From assembly GCF_004117875.1 (NCBI RefSeq), contig NZ_RAHW01000006.1:248001-312000 (forward strand): DNA of 64,000 nucleotides, in the 5' to 3' direction. Positions 52,178 through 61,236 of the stretch are shown here, one piece after another. A model generated the notes under the pieces. It saw only the letters and a list, made by a program, of their open reading frames with translations, ran no database searches and was not told where the DNA came from. A program made the position numbers and the translations under genes. The DNA comes from Geomonas oryzae (GTDB taxonomy: Bacteria; Desulfobacterota; Desulfuromonadia; Geobacterales; Geobacteraceae). Position 1 is the stretch's first letter, and each line of letters starts with the position of its first letter.

Positions 52178-52185
52178 GCCCGGTC

Positions 52186-53451
52186 CTATACCTGTCCCAC
52201 CATGTTCTGGTAGGCGATCTTCTGCAGGTTGAGCACCGCCTCCAGCGCTTCCCTGAGCCGCGCGTCAAGTTCCAGGTCGAAATCCTCGGGGTTCGCATAC
52301 CCACCGGGCCCCTCGCTGCGGATCTCGCTTTCGATGCGCAGCGCGAGCAGGCACTGCAGCGCCTTCAAGAGCCTCTCGGCGAGGTCCACGTCCATGGCGC
52401 CCCGGTACAAAAGCGCGCGGATGCGCTGCAGCGTCCCCCCCTCGTGCACCCCGACCTTCAGCGACAGGATGCGCACGAGCTGCACCAGCGGCGAGAGGGC
52501 GAGCCTTTCTATGTCGATCTCCCCTTGATGCTCGCCTTGCTCGAGACGCCAGCGCCCGAAACGACCGAGAGCTAGCGGCAGGCCGATCACGCGCCGCGCG
52601 AGCTGGAAGAAGGGATCGCGCCCGAGTTCTTCTCTTAGCGCGAGGGTTGCCGCGCCGACCGCCTGGTCCGCGAGCGGCTCGAACCCGGCGATGTGGGCGA
52701 GATCGGCCATCGATTCAAGGCGCCAGCGCCATTCCGGGAGCGGAGTCGCGCGCCGGCGCTCTGCCGCGGCTAAGGGGGGAAGCGGAGCCGGGGAGACGGG
52801 GGGCGCTGCATCCTTTCCGTTGCCGTTTTTCAGAAGCGAGCGCCATTCGGAGAGCGAGCCGTGCCACGGGGTCTCCTGTTCGCCCAGAAGCCCCGACTGC
52901 TGGAGCGCCATGGTGAACTGGCGGCTGAACAGGTAGAAGCGCTCGGAGTCGAGCTGGTGCAAAAGGAGGTAGCGGTTTTTGCTGTAGAGGGTCTGCTCGC
53001 CTCGGGCGCGGTCGCCGGAGACCAGGAGCGCGTAGACCGGCGCCGTTCCCTGTCCCAGCTCGCGCATGCGCTCTTCGGCGAGTTCCGCCGCCTTTTTCAG
53101 CACGAGGTCGTGCAGGTGGCCGCAGGCGCCGCAGAGGGCCAGCGGAGAGCCGCGGCGTCGGAAGTGGGCCGCCGCGAGCTCGCGGTAACGCTGTTGGGGC
53201 GCCTGGAGGGCGGAGGCCGTTTCCGCGCGGGCGATCTCCTCCTCGACGACGGCAAGTTCCTGGTCGAGCTGCCCCTCGTAGTCGAGCTCCGCGCGCAGGG
53301 TGTCCATCACCGATCTGAGAAAGCTCTCGGCGGCGCGGGATGAGCTGCTCTCCCACTTGCGCTCCAGGCGCGTTTTCAGATGTTCCAGCAGCTCCGTGCT
53401 GGCCCGCCAGGTGAGGATGTCCTCCCCTTTGGTTCCCAACAACATGGGCAT
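52186..53451 (-). CDS. DUF294-type nucleotidyltransferase paralogue, catalytically degenerate
   Basis: A 421-residue protein related to the one at 55534-56751. The region LLVSGDRARGEQTLYSKNRYLLLHQL aligns with the active one's GSDGREEQTLITDQDYLIVY. Here the D-Q-D of the metal site is replaced by S-K-N, so nucleotidyl transfer is unlikely. The N-terminal helical part and C-terminal helical part (LPLALGRFGRWRLEQGEHQGEIDIERLALSPLVQLVRILSL) correspond to the DUF294 C-terminal module. It may act as a regulatory pseudoenzyme for the adjacent transporter (inference). Divided from the symporter by a paired inverted repeat. Confidence 0.7.
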   Translation of the reverse strand: MPMLLGTKGEDILTWRASTELLEHLKTRLERKWESSSSRAAESFLRSVMDTLRAELDYEGQLDQELAVVEEEIARAETASALQAPQQRYRELAAAHFRRRGSPLALCGACGHLHDLVLKKAAELAEERMRELGQGTAPVYALLVSGDRARGEQTLYSKNRYLLLHQLDSERFYLFSRQFTMALQQSGLLGEQETPWHGSLSEWRSLLKNGNGKDAAPPVSPAPLPPLAAAERRRATPLPEWRWRLESMADLAHIAGFEPLADQAVGAATLALREELGRDPFFQLARRVIGLPLALGRFGRWRLEQGEHQGEIDIERLALSPLVQLVRILSLKVGVHEGGTLQRIRALLYRGAMDVDLAERLLKALQCLLALRIESEIRSEGPGGYANPEDFDLELDARLREALEAVLNLQKIAYQNMVGQV

Positions 53452-53471
53452 GAGTACCCCCCCCCAGAAAC

Positions 53472-53621
53472 CGTTCTACGTTCTGCGTTCTACGTTCTAC
53501 GTTGAAAACTCACATCCGTTTTTTCAGCTGCATAAATCCTGTTGAAACTTCCAGCTCCGGCCGCGCCCCTCGAACACGCGGGCGATTTAAACGTAGAACG
53601 TAGAACATAGAACGTAGAACG
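53472..53621. repeat. Inverted pair of tandem decamer repeats
   Basis: 53472-53503 is built from about three copies of CGTTCTACGT-type decamers. 53589-53621 is its reverse complement with two mismatches over 32 nt. The pair encloses ~85 nt and could form a long hairpin in the minus-strand transcript between the symporter and the pseudo-transferase gene. Confidence 0.8.
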
Positions 53622-53630
53622 TTCTTTGTT

Positions 53631-55151
53631 TCAGTCCATATGCCCGTGCACCTCCTGCTCGAGGAAGCTTCTCATCGCCTCGGGCGGGGGAGGGGTGGCG
53701 AGCGATACGGCGATCATCACCAGGATCACCAGGGGCGTCCCGCAAAGGGCGGACGAGGTCAACGGGAAGAAGGAGGCTGCGGCGGGAAATGTGCCGCCGA
53801 AAACGGGCTCGGCCACGGTGCAGAGCACCCCGGTCAGCATCCCGGCGATGGCGCCGTAGCGGTTGGCGCGGTCCCACCAGATCCCGAGAAGAAAGAGCGG
53901 GAAGATCGTGTTCCCGGCCAGGGCGAAGGCGACTGCGGTGATCTCCGCGATGAGCCCGGGCGGGTCGAGTGCGATGATGAGGACCACCGCAGCCAGCACC
54001 AGGGTCCCCCCCTTGGCCACCTGCATGCGCGCCCGCTCGCTCGCGCGCGGGTTCAGGAAACTGTAATAGATGTCGTGCGAGATCGACGCGGCACCGGTCA
54101 TGAGAAGCCCCGCCACGGTGAAGAAGGCGGCGGACAGGGCCCCGGCGGCAAGCACGCCTACGAGCCACCCCGGAAGTCCCGCGGCGACCGCGGTGTTGAG
54201 CGTCACGACATCGGCCGCGGCACGCGCCGCCTCCGGGGAGGGTATCATGCCGCGACGCGCCTCGATGAGCCTGCCGAAAACGGCGAAGGCGGGGGCTGAC
54301 CAGTAGACGAGGGCGATGAAGAAGAGCCCCCACACCACGCTCCAGCGTGCGTCCCGCACGTTCGGGACGGTGTAGAAACGGGAGAGGACGTGCGGCAGCC
54401 CCCCCGTGCCGACCATGAGGGTGAAGCAGAGCGCGCACCACTGAAAGAGGGAGTCGTCGGCGAAGGGGAGGGTGAAGTCGATGCGGAACTCGCGCCACAG
54501 GTCGGTCAAGGCGCGCCCGTAGCCGAACTGCGGCAGCACCCAGAAGTAGCCGAGACGGCGGGCGAGCCACATGAGCGGAACGATGAAGGCGACGCAGATC
54601 ACCAGGTACTGCAGCTGCTGGTTGCGCGGCACCCCGAGCGCCCCGGAGATGACCAGGTAGGAGACCACGGCGAGGGCCCCGTAGACGACCCCCTGCTCGT
54701 ACCCCACGCCGAACATGAAGGAGAAGATGAGCCCGATCCCCTTGAACTGGGCGACGCAGTAGATGACCGAGATGGCGATGGCGATCACCGCGGCGATGAG
54801 ACGCGCGGGCTTGGAGCCGTAGCGCTCACCCACGAACTCGGGGGTGGTGAACTTGCCGAAACGCCTTATCTGGCTTGCCAAAAGCACGAGAAGGAGCACG
54901 TACCCGCCGGTCCAGCCGATGACGTAGGCGAGCCCCTGGTAGCCGTGCAGGTAGATGATCCCGGCAAGACCCATGAGGCTCGCCGCACTCATCCAGTTGC
55001 TGGCGATGGCGGCGCCGCCGCCGATGCGGCCGGTGAAGCGCCCTCCGAAGCCGTATTCCTGGCTTTCGCGCGCTTTCTGCCTCAGTCCCACGAGGATGAA
55101 GGAGAGGAGCACCAGGAGAACGACGAAGATGGACCAGGACGAGTCATTCAT
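53631..55151 (-). CDS. Sodium:solute symporter family permease
   Basis: A 506-residue SSS-family transporter with about 13 membrane helices: ASNWMSAASLMGLAGIIYLHGYQGLAYVIGW at the N-terminus, KFTTPEFVGERYGSKPARLIAAVIAI, CFTLMVGTGGLPHVLSRFYTVP and AFFTVAGLLMTGAASISHDIYYSF, all as in ActP-like acetate/carboxylate permeases. It overlaps the DUF4212 small subunit upstream by 8 nt. The substrate is probably a short-chain carboxylate. Confidence 0.92.
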   Translation of the reverse strand: MNDSSWSIFVVLLVLLSFILVGLRQKARESQEYGFGGRFTGRIGGGAAIASNWMSAASLMGLAGIIYLHGYQGLAYVIGWTGGYVLLLVLLASQIRRFGKFTTPEFVGERYGSKPARLIAAVIAIAISVIYCVAQFKGIGLIFSFMFGVGYEQGVVYGALAVVSYLVISGALGVPRNQQLQYLVICVAFIVPLMWLARRLGYFWVLPQFGYGRALTDLWREFRIDFTLPFADDSLFQWCALCFTLMVGTGGLPHVLSRFYTVPNVRDARWSVVWGLFFIALVYWSAPAFAVFGRLIEARRGMIPSPEAARAAADVVTLNTAVAAGLPGWLVGVLAAGALSAAFFTVAGLLMTGAASISHDIYYSFLNPRASERARMQVAKGGTLVLAAVVLIIALDPPGLIAEITAVAFALAGNTIFPLFLLGIWWDRANRYGAIAGMLTGVLCTVAEPVFGGTFPAAASFFPLTSSALCGTPLVILVMIAVSLATPPPPEAMRSFLEQEVHGHMD

Positions 55152-55467
55152 AGCTTCTATCCCGCTTGCGGCTGTGGTACTCGGTGATCCGGTCCACGTA
55201 GACGTTGAAGATGATGCACAGGAAGATGAACCAAAGCGGCAGGAACTGCCCGGTGAACCAGAAGTGCAGCGGGAGGTTGAACAGGGTGAGACGTGTGAGC
55301 AGGCTCCCGGCCCCGGTCCCGCGGCAGGCGTAGACCAGGAACTGGAAGCCGAAGGTGCAGACGACCCAGCCGAAGAGGATGGCGAGGATGATCAGCACCT
55401 CGTCCCGCATGTGCCCCTTCTTGGGGCGGAACAGGTTTACCTTGGAGCGCTTTTCGGGACGGCTCAT
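55144..55467 (-). CDS. DUF4212 small symporter subunit
   Basis: A 107-residue protein with two membrane helices (LIILAILFGWVVCTFGFQFLVY and FLPLWFIFLCIIFNVYVDRI) and the DUF4212 core FNLPLHFWFTGQF. It is always found next to a partner SSS permease, here the following gene, with overlap. A basic C-terminus (HSRKRDRSYE) faces the cytoplasm. Confidence 0.88.
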   Translation of the reverse strand: MSRPEKRSKVNLFRPKKGHMRDEVLIILAILFGWVVCTFGFQFLVYACRGTGAGSLLTRLTLFNLPLHFWFTGQFLPLWFIFLCIIFNVYVDRITEYHSRKRDRSYE

Positions 55468-55533
55468 GTCTCCTCCCTTGAGGGATGCGCGACCGCCGCG
55501 CTTGACGCCGAAAGGGCGCCGGGTGCTGCGGCT

Positions 55534-56751
55534 CTAGAGTATGGAGAAGTTCGTGTGTATCGTCTTTTGCAGGTCCTCGATCAAAAGGAGCGCCTGACGC
55601 ATCCGTTCCCGCTCGTCCGAGGGGAGGGAGTACGGGTTCAGGTAGTAGGCGTCCTTCTGGATCCCCTTGATGACCTTTATCTGGAGCAGGATGCGGTGCT
55701 TGGTGAGGATGCGGTAGGCAGCTATGAGCCCGCGCGCCATGACGGCGGAGAAGCTTTGCTCCTGCTCTAAAAGCTCGATCCTTCGCACCGTCGAGGTGGC
55801 GGGTATCGCCTGGTTGATCGCCAGGATGCGCACGTTCATGACGAGCGGCGCCCAGGCGAGGAGTTTCAGGTTGAAGGCCCCCTTGTGCTCGCCGCTTCCC
55901 TCGGTCCAGAAGCGCTTCAAAAAGCCTAAGGCGAGCTTCATTTCGGTCGCCGCCTTGGCCATCCCCCAAAGCGCCATGAAGTAGTCCTGCAAAAGGGCGC
56001 GGATCAGGGAAACCAGTCGGCCTGCGAGTTCCTCGTCTCCCGCCACGAACCGGGCGTCCGAGAGGACGATCAGGTCCATGAGGTTCTTGCCGTAATCCTC
56101 GGCCTCGTAGCGCACGATGGCGTGCAGGCGGCGCTGCCATTGCGAGATGGACCCGCGCCAGTTGTCGTTGGAGGGCATGATCCCGCCGGTGCACTTCTTG
56201 AACCCGATCTCGGCCAGCCTCTCGACGAGGATCCGGCTGTACTCGGCGAAGTAGCGGTCCGCTTCCTCGCCCCCTTCGTCGGCATAGACGATGAGGTAAT
56301 CCTGGTCGGTGATGAGGGTCTGCTCCTCGCGACCGTCGCTTCCCATGCTGATCAGGGCGAAGGGGACCGGCGGCGGGGAGGGGAGTTCGGCGGCAACGAG
56401 CTCCAGGGCCCGCCGGGCGAGGGCGTCGCGGTACCAGGTGCAGTTTTCGTGCAGCGAGGTGACGGAGTAGAAGCTTAGGAAGCGCTCCATCTCGAGGGCG
56501 TTCAGCTCCTCATGGAGGCTCAGGAGCGCGGCGTAATCGGTCTCGGTTTTTACCCGCTCGACCAGGGTCTCCTCTCGTCCGGAGCAGATCCTGAATCTGC
56601 CGAGTTCATCGGAGGTCCGCTGCACCAGCCCGGAGAGGAGAAGTTTCATCTCCTCGCGGTCCAGAAGCGGCAGGTAGGCGCGCACCTCCCCCAGCAACTC
56701 CTCGAGGAGTGCCCCGTCGCTTGGCTCCGGTGGGTAGGTCTGATGCGGCAT
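55534..56751 (-). CDS. DUF294-type nucleotidyltransferase
   Basis: A 405-residue cytosolic protein with a GlnD-like nucleotidyltransferase motif intact (ISMGSDGREEQTLITDQDYLIVYAD) and the DUF294 C-terminal helical domain (WRGSISQWQRRLHAIVRY, LMDLIVLSDARFVAGDEEL, LALGFLKRFW). Such proteins often accompany ActP/DUF485 or SSS transporters and are thought to regulate by nucleotidylation, but targets are unknown. It lies 66 nt upstream of the DUF4212-SSS pair. A degenerate paralogue follows the symporter. Confidence 0.85.
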   Translation of the reverse strand: MPHQTYPPEPSDGALLEELLGEVRAYLPLLDREEMKLLLSGLVQRTSDELGRFRICSGREETLVERVKTETDYAALLSLHEELNALEMERFLSFYSVTSLHENCTWYRDALARRALELVAAELPSPPPVPFALISMGSDGREEQTLITDQDYLIVYADEGGEEADRYFAEYSRILVERLAEIGFKKCTGGIMPSNDNWRGSISQWQRRLHAIVRYEAEDYGKNLMDLIVLSDARFVAGDEELAGRLVSLIRALLQDYFMALWGMAKAATEMKLALGFLKRFWTEGSGEHKGAFNLKLLAWAPLVMNVRILAINQAIPATSTVRRIELLEQEQSFSAVMARGLIAAYRILTKHRILLQIKVIKGIQKDAYYLNPYSLPSDERERMRQALLLIEDLQKTIHTNFSIL

Positions 56752-56898
56752 GTGCGGCCACCTCTTTAATGTGTTCTGTGGCGATTCTACAGAAAAAAAT
56801 GGGGATGTAAAACTGTTTTGCTTAAATGGAGGTCACTTTCGCCGGCTTCCACGGTTTTCTTCCCCGGCAAAGGGCACGGAAGCATTGGGGGTGCGGGC

Positions 56899-56931
56899 AA
56901 AAAAATTGGGGAAGGTTTCCCTTCCCCAATT
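56899..56931 (-). terminator. Terminator after actP
   Basis: A 12-bp perfect stem AATTGGGGAAGG / CCTTCCCCAATT (56904-56931). On the minus strand it is followed by a T run. It separates the actP unit from the DUF294 unit. Confidence 0.92.
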
Positions 56932-56954
56932 CCTTGCTGCGTTGATGCCGCTTG

Positions 56955-58949
56955 CTAGTGCTCGACAGCCTTGGCCATGCCCAAACCGGTGTTCTGGCGG
57001 ACGTAGACTTCGTCGAACATCTCTTCGGAGCGCCTGTTCGGGAAGGCGAGGGCGCCCAGGATGGCGGCCATGAAGCCGAGCGGGATGGAGATGAGGCCCG
57101 GGTTCTTCAGGGTGAAGAGCGGCTTGTCGAGGCCGACCATCGAGGTGCCGGTCTGCTGTGCATCGACCTTGGCCTTGGCGAGCGCCTTCGCGTCCTTCTC
57201 GGACAGGCTCTGGCCTGCCGGGAGAGCCGCCTGTTTCTTCTCCATGGCCACGATCACCTTCTTGGCGCCTTCGGCGACCACTTTCGGGTAGGTCATGTTG
57301 GGGGATACCATCACCAGGGAGATGGAGGCGATGGTGCCGACCAGGAGGCCGGAGATGACGCCGGCGGTGTTGAACTTCCTCCAGAACAGCGAGAGGATGA
57401 CGACCGGCAGGTTGCCGGAGGCGGCGACCGCGAAGGCCAGTGCCACCAGGTGTGCGACGTTCTGCTTCTCGGCGGCGAGGCCGATCATGATGCCGCAGGC
57501 GCCTACCACGAAGGAGGTGAGGCGTGCCGCGAAGACCTGCTCGTGCTGGTCGGCGTGGCCGTCCTTGATCACGTTCACGTAGATGTCGTGGGCGATGGCC
57601 GCGGAGGCCGCAAGCACCAGGCCGGAGACCACGGCGAGGATGGTGGCGAAGGCGACGGCGCACAGGAAGGCGAGGAAGAGGTCGCCGACGATCGGCGCGA
57701 TATCTGCGCCCATCTGCTGAGCCAGCATCAGGGTTGCCATGTTGCCGCCGGGGTCAACCGAGGTGATGCCCTGCGGGGTCAGGTGGATGGCTGCGCCGAA
57801 GCCGAGCAGCGTGGTCAGGATGTAGAAGCCGCCGATGATGAACATCGCGATGATGACGGACTTACGTGCGGCCTGTGCGGTCGGCACGGTGAAGAAGCGC
57901 ATGAGGATGTGCGGCATGCCGGCGGTGCCGAGCACGAGTGCCATACCGAGGGAGATCTGGTCGAGCGGGTTCTTCAGGTAAAGGCCGGGCTCGAGGAAGC
58001 GCTGGCCTGCGTCCACGCCGGAGAGGATGACGCCGTCTTTGAGCACCAGCTTGGAAACGTGGTCCTGGATCTCGGGGCTGCCGACGATGGTGGAGAAGAA
58101 GCCGATCGGGTTGAAGCCTGCCTTGATCATGACCAGGAAGGAGAGCAGGAAGGCGCCGGCCATGAGGAGACCCGCCTTGATGATCTGCACCCAGGTGGTG
58201 GCGACCATGCCGCCGAAGACGACGTAGCCGACCATGAGTACGCCGACGCCGATGATGGACAGCTTGTAGGGGATGCCGATCAGAAGGGCCATCAGCTTAC
58301 CTGCACCGACCATCTGGGCGGTGAGGTAGAAGGTGGAGACGGCGACGGTGGAGAGGGCTGCGAAGGCGCGCACCGGCTTCGGCGAGGTCCTGAAGGAGAG
58401 GATGTCGCCAAGGGTGTACTTGCCCGCGTTGCGGCAGGGCTCCGCCACGATCAGGAGCACGGTGATGTAGGCAACCAGCCAGCCGACCGAGTACATGAAG
58501 CCGTCATACCCGTAGAGCGAAATGAGGCCGGAAATACCGAGGAAGGAGGCAGCCGACATGTAGTCGCCGGCGATGGCCCAGCCGTTCTGGGTTCCCGTGA
58601 TGCCGCCACCCGCCGCGTAGAAGTCCGACGCGGTCTTGGTCTGCTTGGCGGCCCAGACGACGACGCCCATGGTGATGGCGATGATGACGAGGAACATCCC
58701 GATGGTGATGGTCCTGTTCGTTTTAAGTTCTTTCTTTGCCGGTGCCGGTGTGGCGGGGGCAGGTGTGGCCACTGAAGCGGCTGCGTTGGGCGCGGGGGCT
58801 GCTGCCGTCGCGGCGGGGGCTCCCTGTGCTGCGGGTGCGCTCATCGCCGGGGCTGCGCCGGCTGCCGGTGCCTTCTGCTCTTCAGCGTAGGCGGCTGCGG
58901 CTACCGAGAGGGCCAAGCTGGCTGCTATGAATATCTTCTTGATGGTCAT
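56955..58949 (-). CDS. actP: Acetate-type permease ActP (SSS family)
   Basis: A 664-residue cation/acetate symporter-like permease. The N-terminus is a signal peptide (MTIKKIFIAASLALSVAAAAYAEE) followed by ~50 residues rich in alanine and proline before the 13-helix core. Family signs are GWAIAGDYMSAASFLGISGLISLYGYDGFMYSVGW, YTLGDILSFR, MVLGTAGMPHILMRFFTVP and LVLAASAAIAHDIYVNVIK. The DUF485 gene directly upstream is the usual partner. Geobacter relatives use such carriers for acetate uptake; the specific substrate is inferred. Confidence 0.92.
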   Translation of the reverse strand: MTIKKIFIAASLALSVAAAAYAEEQKAPAAGAAPAMSAPAAQGAPAATAAAPAPNAAASVATPAPATPAPAKKELKTNRTITIGMFLVIIAITMGVVVWAAKQTKTASDFYAAGGGITGTQNGWAIAGDYMSAASFLGISGLISLYGYDGFMYSVGWLVAYITVLLIVAEPCRNAGKYTLGDILSFRTSPKPVRAFAALSTVAVSTFYLTAQMVGAGKLMALLIGIPYKLSIIGVGVLMVGYVVFGGMVATTWVQIIKAGLLMAGAFLLSFLVMIKAGFNPIGFFSTIVGSPEIQDHVSKLVLKDGVILSGVDAGQRFLEPGLYLKNPLDQISLGMALVLGTAGMPHILMRFFTVPTAQAARKSVIIAMFIIGGFYILTTLLGFGAAIHLTPQGITSVDPGGNMATLMLAQQMGADIAPIVGDLFLAFLCAVAFATILAVVSGLVLAASAAIAHDIYVNVIKDGHADQHEQVFAARLTSFVVGACGIMIGLAAEKQNVAHLVALAFAVAASGNLPVVILSLFWRKFNTAGVISGLLVGTIASISLVMVSPNMTYPKVVAEGAKKVIVAMEKKQAALPAGQSLSEKDAKALAKAKVDAQQTGTSMVGLDKPLFTLKNPGLISIPLGFMAAILGALAFPNRRSEEMFDEVYVRQNTGLGMAKAVEH

Positions 58950-58965
58950 GTCCTGTCCTCCTTTC

Positions 58966-59277
58966 CTAGAGATGTAATTCGTCGATCAGTTCCCTGGTCA
59001 ACCGGTCAAAGTCCTTGTTGGCGACATGCGAGTAATAGAGTGCAATCCCCCAGGAGACGAAGAACTGGGAAAGCGCGAAAATGTACCCGAAGTTGACTAC
59101 GCCGATGATCTTGACCTTGAAGAGTCCCGGTGTGTACGCCGCCCCGATGGGGAGCAGGAAATAGTACACGCAGGAGAAAATCCACCACCCGAAAAGGAAG
59201 GCCGTCTTCTTGTGATGCAGCTCTACGAATTTAGGATTCTTTGCAATTGCTTTCCAGTCGTACTGTCTTTCTGCCAT
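58966..59277 (-). CDS. DUF485 membrane protein (ActP partner)
   Basis: A 103-residue protein with two membrane helices (FLFGWWIFSCVYYFLLPIGAAY and FGYIFALSQFFVSWGIALYYSHVAN) and the DUF485 pattern NPKFVELHHKKTAF ... ANKDFDRLTREL. The ATG at 59277 is used because the AAGGAG site sits 8 nt upstream, while it would abut the alternative GTG at 59286. It precedes actP by 16 nt in the same operon. Confidence 0.92.
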   Translation of the reverse strand: MAERQYDWKAIAKNPKFVELHHKKTAFLFGWWIFSCVYYFLLPIGAAYTPGLFKVKIIGVVNFGYIFALSQFFVSWGIALYYSHVANKDFDRLTRELIDELHL

Positions 59278-60154
59278 GGTTGTCACTCCTTTCTAGGGTA
59301 AGATGCGTTGCGCGGCGGCGTCCCGCCCCTGTTGTTCCTACTCTTCGATAAATCCCCCTTTCTCTTTCCGATTTCGTTTCCAAAATTGCCGATGCTGTTT
59401 TGCTGAATTTTGTTAAAGCGTTCTGTTTTGATTCAAAAAACGCCATGTTGTCGTTTTTGCGTATCTTTTGCGGCTGTTTCATGCTGATGTTTCCGCCAGT
59501 CTCCGGCGAGCCGGTTTTGCATCTGGCGTATACGTGTATTTCTTGTACCACACGTATTGCAAATGTACAATAAAAATAAACAGCGTTCTAAATATTTTGA
59601 TCGCCAAAAAACGCGAAAAGCCGCCATCTGGTCGAGTGTAAATTTTTGATATTATTACTTTAAATTCGAAAACCGGTGGTAAATTATTTTTTATTATTGT
59701 TGGGTTAACTGACGCGTGTGCGAAGTTTGGCCCGTTTTGTGGGACTGTTTTGCTGTTCACTCAAACGCTGTCGCATTGTCGTGTCAGACATTTCAAGAGA
59801 CTCAATCTCGTAAGTTCCGGAGCCTGGACGGATACTATCCTGCCTCAAATAGGCGGCAGTTCTCTGTATGTCTGAGGGTGGGTAAAAGCATTTGAAGAAC
59901 GTAGGCGGATCGAGATAGGGCAGCCGGTCGCTTTGGTGACTGTTTTTGCGAACACGGATAAGATCAAAAAACGAGAAATGGCGAAGGAGTGGAAAAGAGA
60001 ACGGTACTTAATGCAGATCAGATGTGGTGTATAAAATGATGGTCAGTGTTACAGAGGCTTTATCAGAGGGGTGCCGGTGCTGTTTCTACACCAAAAAAGA
60101 GGATGCCGATGTCGGAATCCTCTTTTATACAGTGCCTTTCACAGCTATTAGCGG
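59278..60154. other. Long AT-rich intergenic region
   Basis: No convincing gene; the reading frames here lack ribosome sites and known domains. It must hold the DUF485-actP promoter. Sigma54-like GG-N10-GC spacing was found only in a weak form at about 59719-59734. The AT-rich part (59540-59700) differs from the surrounding composition. The right end holds the terminator of the upstream gene (60093-60126). Confidence 0.45.
60093..60126 (-). terminator. Terminator of the membrane-protein cluster
   Basis: AAAAGAGGAT ... ATCCTCTTTT inverted repeat with an internal CCG/CGG stem. On the minus strand a T run (complement of 60093-60098) follows. Confidence 0.85.
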
Positions 60155-61204
60155 TTACCTTCGCCCCAATGACAGTGGCCTGGCCGGACCGTTCATCCGT
60201 ATTGCGGCTGCGAACTCCATCCAGAAGATGAGGTAGATGGAAACCATGAGCGAGAGGCCTATGTTGGCGTTCTCCGGTCCGAGGGTTTTGGTGAGGATCG
60301 GGGAGGCGAAGCCGGCGCCCAACGTCCCGGTGGCGCGTTCGAGCAGGTAGAAGACGGGGAGGGTGACCAGGGTCCCCGCCACCATGATGGCGATGCCGCG
60401 CCCGCGCTTGACCCAGTACTTGGGAGAGAAGCCGAACATCCGCATGAAGATGACCACCAGGATGATCCAGACCGAGTAGTCGACGGCCGCATCGGGAAGG
60501 GCGAGCTTGTTCTTGACGAGCGCCACCTCGAGGATGGTGACCGCGAAGAGGAGCACGAACATCCAGTTGAACTTCTCGTTCGCCTGGGTCTGCCAGTTGC
60601 GGCTGTCCGGCGCCGCGGTCTCCCGCATGGAGTGGTTCGGGGTGCCGAGGGCCGAGAAGAGGATGGCGAACCAGATACCGGCGTTGTGGAAGAGGAGCGA
60701 GGCGTGGTTGCCGGCTACGTTGGCGATGCGCGACATGGGGTCCCGGGCGAAGTCGGCGGCGATGCGCATCAAAAAGAGGTTCACGATCACCGAGCACATG
60801 ATGATGACGGTCAGGGTGAAGATGCGTCGCGGCAGCAGGTAGGGATCGATGCGGTCCGGAAAGCCCAGAATGAAGGCGAACCAGATGAGGTACATGATGA
60901 GCGGGATGCCGAGACAGATGCCGTAGACCGAGTTGCCGGCGAAGTCGCCGTTTTGGGCGTAGATGATGTACTTGTCATCGCGCTCCGGGTCGGTGTTCAC
61001 CGCCTGGACCACTTCCTTCGGCACTTTCTTTACGTGCGGCAAAAGGCCCATGGCGTACCAGCCGTGGTCCCCCTGGGTGGTATCGACGACCCAGTACTGG
61101 TCCGCCATCATCTCGTCCAGCCCCTGGAAGATGCGCAGCGAGAAGACGGCGCAGGTCACGACGACGACCAAGAGAAGTATCACGTTTGTCAATTTCATCG
61201 GCAT
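60155..61204 (-). CDS. Multi-pass membrane protein of unknown function
   Basis: A 349-residue protein with about eight hydrophobic segments. The first (NVILLLVVVVTCAVFSLRIF) is followed by a ~75-residue hydrophilic, probably periplasmic region (DEMMADQYWVVDTTQGDHGW ... DDKYIIYAQNGDFAGN). A block of helices follows, ending in SLMVSIYLIFWMEFAAAIRM. Several histidines (GNHASLLFHNAG, GTPNHSM) could bind heme or metal, but no classical heme motif is present. The start ATG 61204 has GGAGG 8 nt upstream, and a longer frame to 61300 is rejected. It is cotranscribed with the small membrane protein upstream. Confidence 0.7.
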   Translation of the reverse strand: MPMKLTNVILLLVVVVTCAVFSLRIFQGLDEMMADQYWVVDTTQGDHGWYAMGLLPHVKKVPKEVVQAVNTDPERDDKYIIYAQNGDFAGNSVYGICLGIPLIMYLIWFAFILGFPDRIDPYLLPRRIFTLTVIIMCSVIVNLFLMRIAADFARDPMSRIANVAGNHASLLFHNAGIWFAILFSALGTPNHSMRETAAPDSRNWQTQANEKFNWMFVLLFAVTILEVALVKNKLALPDAAVDYSVWIILVVIFMRMFGFSPKYWVKRGRGIAIMVAGTLVTLPVFYLLERATGTLGAGFASPILTKTLGPENANIGLSLMVSIYLIFWMEFAAAIRMNGPARPLSLGRR

Positions 61205-61236
61205 GTGAAGTTCCTCCGTATCGACGCCCTGTGGGG

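Noticed and set aside
56952-58775. Antisense 607-aa open frame across actP
   Set aside because: Composition is His/Gly/Asp repeats from the complement of a membrane protein. The minus-strand frame has the clear SSS-family sequence and a partner gene.
59719-59734. Sigma54 site for actP on the minus strand
   Set aside because: Only the GG/GC spacing fits; the remaining consensus bases do not match and it is over 440 nt from the start codon.
59479-60236. Short frames in the region upstream of DUF485/actP
   Set aside because: AT-rich, no ribosome sites, no recognisable domains, and overlapping frames on both strands. Treated as regulatory DNA.
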